Positions 63,801 through 64,000 of a DNA stretch of 64,000 nucleotides are shown here, one piece after another. The position numbers and the translations under genes are program-made. This DNA is from Ptiloglossa arizonensis (Eukaryota > Arthropoda > Insecta > Hymenoptera > Colletidae). Positions within the stretch are counted from its first letter, which is position 1; each line of letters starts with the position of its first letter. The notes beneath the pieces are model-generated. The model did not search any database. It was not told the origin of the DNA and worked only from the letters and a program-made list of their open reading frames with translations. Location of the stretch: contig NW_027478714.1 of the NCBI RefSeq assembly GCF_051014685.1, positions 434,001 to 498,000 on the forward strand. The letters are read 5' to 3'.

Positions 63801-64000
63801 TGTGTATTTTTTCCCTAGGCCATTCTGATTAAGCGTTTGGAGCAGCAGAATTGCGAAAAATTTTTTCCCTTCTCAACCATTTCTTGGATTCAAACTCCCA
63901 TATCTCGCGAACGGATTGACCTAACCCAAAAATTCCTATTGCGTCTGAAAGTAGAAACTCGCCCGATTACAACGGTATGTTTATTTTTTCCCTAGGCCAT
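60846..64000 (+). repeat. Mixed family A monomers to the window end
   Basis: About 18 monomers with only short-range order. The CCATTCAGGTTAAG variant occurs twice, 354 bp apart (about 62,052 and 62,406), as a dimer. CTAGGTCAGTCTGG and CCTATGCCAGTCTGG variants recur near 61,520 and 62,933. Unit length drops where T-runs are shortened. The array is cut by the window edge at monomer position 11. Confidence 0.85.

Larger units (their letters stand above)
1..64000 (+). repeat. 177-bp tandem satellite array filling the window
   Basis: The landmark CCCTAGG recurs at 141, 318, 494, 671, 848, 1,025, 1,202, 1,379 and so on to 63,990, always 176-177 bp apart, giving about 361 full monomers in one orientation. 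Base 1 is monomer position 38 and the last base is position 11, so both ends are cut mid-unit and the array continues outward. The family A consensus is about 42% GC (43 C and 31 G in 177). Each monomer typically carries CCTAGG (AvrII) at positions 2-7 and TCGCGA (NruI) at 93-98. A unit close to a nucleosome repeat length, strict head-to-tail order, no interrupting genes or transposons and layered HORs are typical of centromeric or pericentromeric satellites of plants and animals. The centromeric role is inference; the array itself is certain. Confidence 0.98.
12968..64000 (+). repeat. Main family A satellite array (~288 monomers)
   Basis: Continuous family A runs from the second B/A junction to the window end. 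At least four recurring subtypes are visible: AATTCGCG with GACATAACCC and TTGCGACTG; GAAGTGCGAAAAATTTGTTG with TTAGCTTCAAAGTCCC and TTGCATCTG; TTTTTTCCCTTCTC with TTGCGTCTG; and GCAGATGTGCG with TTGTCTTCTC. Their order repeats at several scales, giving the HOR blocks listed separately. No inversion, gap or foreign insertion was seen. Stretches between the listed HORs hold mixed monomers of the same subtypes. Confidence 0.96.

Noticed and set aside
1..64000. CRISPR array
   Set aside because: The repeats are contiguous 177-bp units without unique spacers, and no cas-like gene is present.
1..64000. Telomeric repeat: CCTAACCC in family A resembles CCCTAA/CCTAA telomere units
   Set aside because: Only one 8-bp occurrence per monomer and no tandem hexamers or pentamers. 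Chance similarity.
1..64000. Hammerhead ribozyme core, known in some animal satellites
   Set aside because: The nearest candidates (CTGAAAGTAGAAAC and TTTGATGG) lack the CTGANGA core paired with a stem and GAAA in the right order.
1..64000. Transposable element insertions, target-site duplications or inverted segments
   Set aside because: The 177-bp register is never interrupted by more than 1-2 bases and all units have the same orientation.
1..64000. Assignment to a named species or satellite family
   Set aside because: I do not recognise the monomer with certainty. A search of satellite and whole-genome databases with the A and B consensus units would decide.

Overview
The whole 64 kb window is one uninterrupted, head-to-tail satellite DNA array. 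The repeat unit is about 177 bp. The landmark CCCTAGG recurs every 176-177 bp from position 141 to 63,990, about 361 units with a mean of 176.9 bp. Every unit has the same orientation, and the array runs off both window edges. I found no protein-coding gene, rRNA, tRNA, transposon, CRISPR array or unique sequence. Open reading frames of up to 134 codons exist, but they are translations of the repeat. The setting is therefore eukaryotic constitutive heterochromatin, most plausibly centromeric or pericentromeric. CpG is not depleted (observed/expected about 1.06 in the main consensus, counted by hand), so a heavily CpG-methylated vertebrate genome is unlikely. I cannot name the species.

Two colinear monomer families share the 177 bp frame. 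Family B carries GGTTTCGAGTATCAGAC and usually CTCGAG. Family A carries GGTTAAGCGTTTGGAGCAG and CTAACCC. They differ mainly in monomer positions 9-57, 69-75 and 109-118, counting the first C of CCCTAGG as 1. They are almost identical in positions 76-107 and 119-177. Layout: family B 1-~418; a short family A island ~419-2,079; family B ~2,080-~12,967; family A ~12,968-64,000. The B-to-A transition occurs twice, inside a 2,079 bp segment (1-2,079 and 12,550-14,628) that looks identical and is offset by 12,549 bp.

A hierarchy of higher-order repeats (HORs) lies on top of the monomers. In family B there is a 4-mer of 707 bp and a 10-mer of 1,767 bp, plus a 9-mer-offset copy (1,591 bp). In family A there are tandem units of 3,009 bp (17-mer), 1,947 bp (11-mer), about 2,123 bp (12-mer), 707 bp (4-mer, nested in a 1,414 bp 8-mer), 708/1,239 bp (4- and 7-mer), 3,185 bp (18-mer) and 1,060 bp (6-mer). 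Older, more diverged monomers at about 14.6-19.1 kb separate the B block from the fresher A HORs. This is the pattern expected from repeated unequal exchange and local amplification.

Points worth following up are a 7-of-9 partial match to the CENP-B box in most monomers, an 8-bp dyad near the monomer centre, a 21-nt intron-like segment, and a repeat length of exactly 59 codons in which one frame is interrupted mainly by a single TAG. All boundaries and identities were read by eye and are good to roughly 10-50 bp unless a landmark is given.
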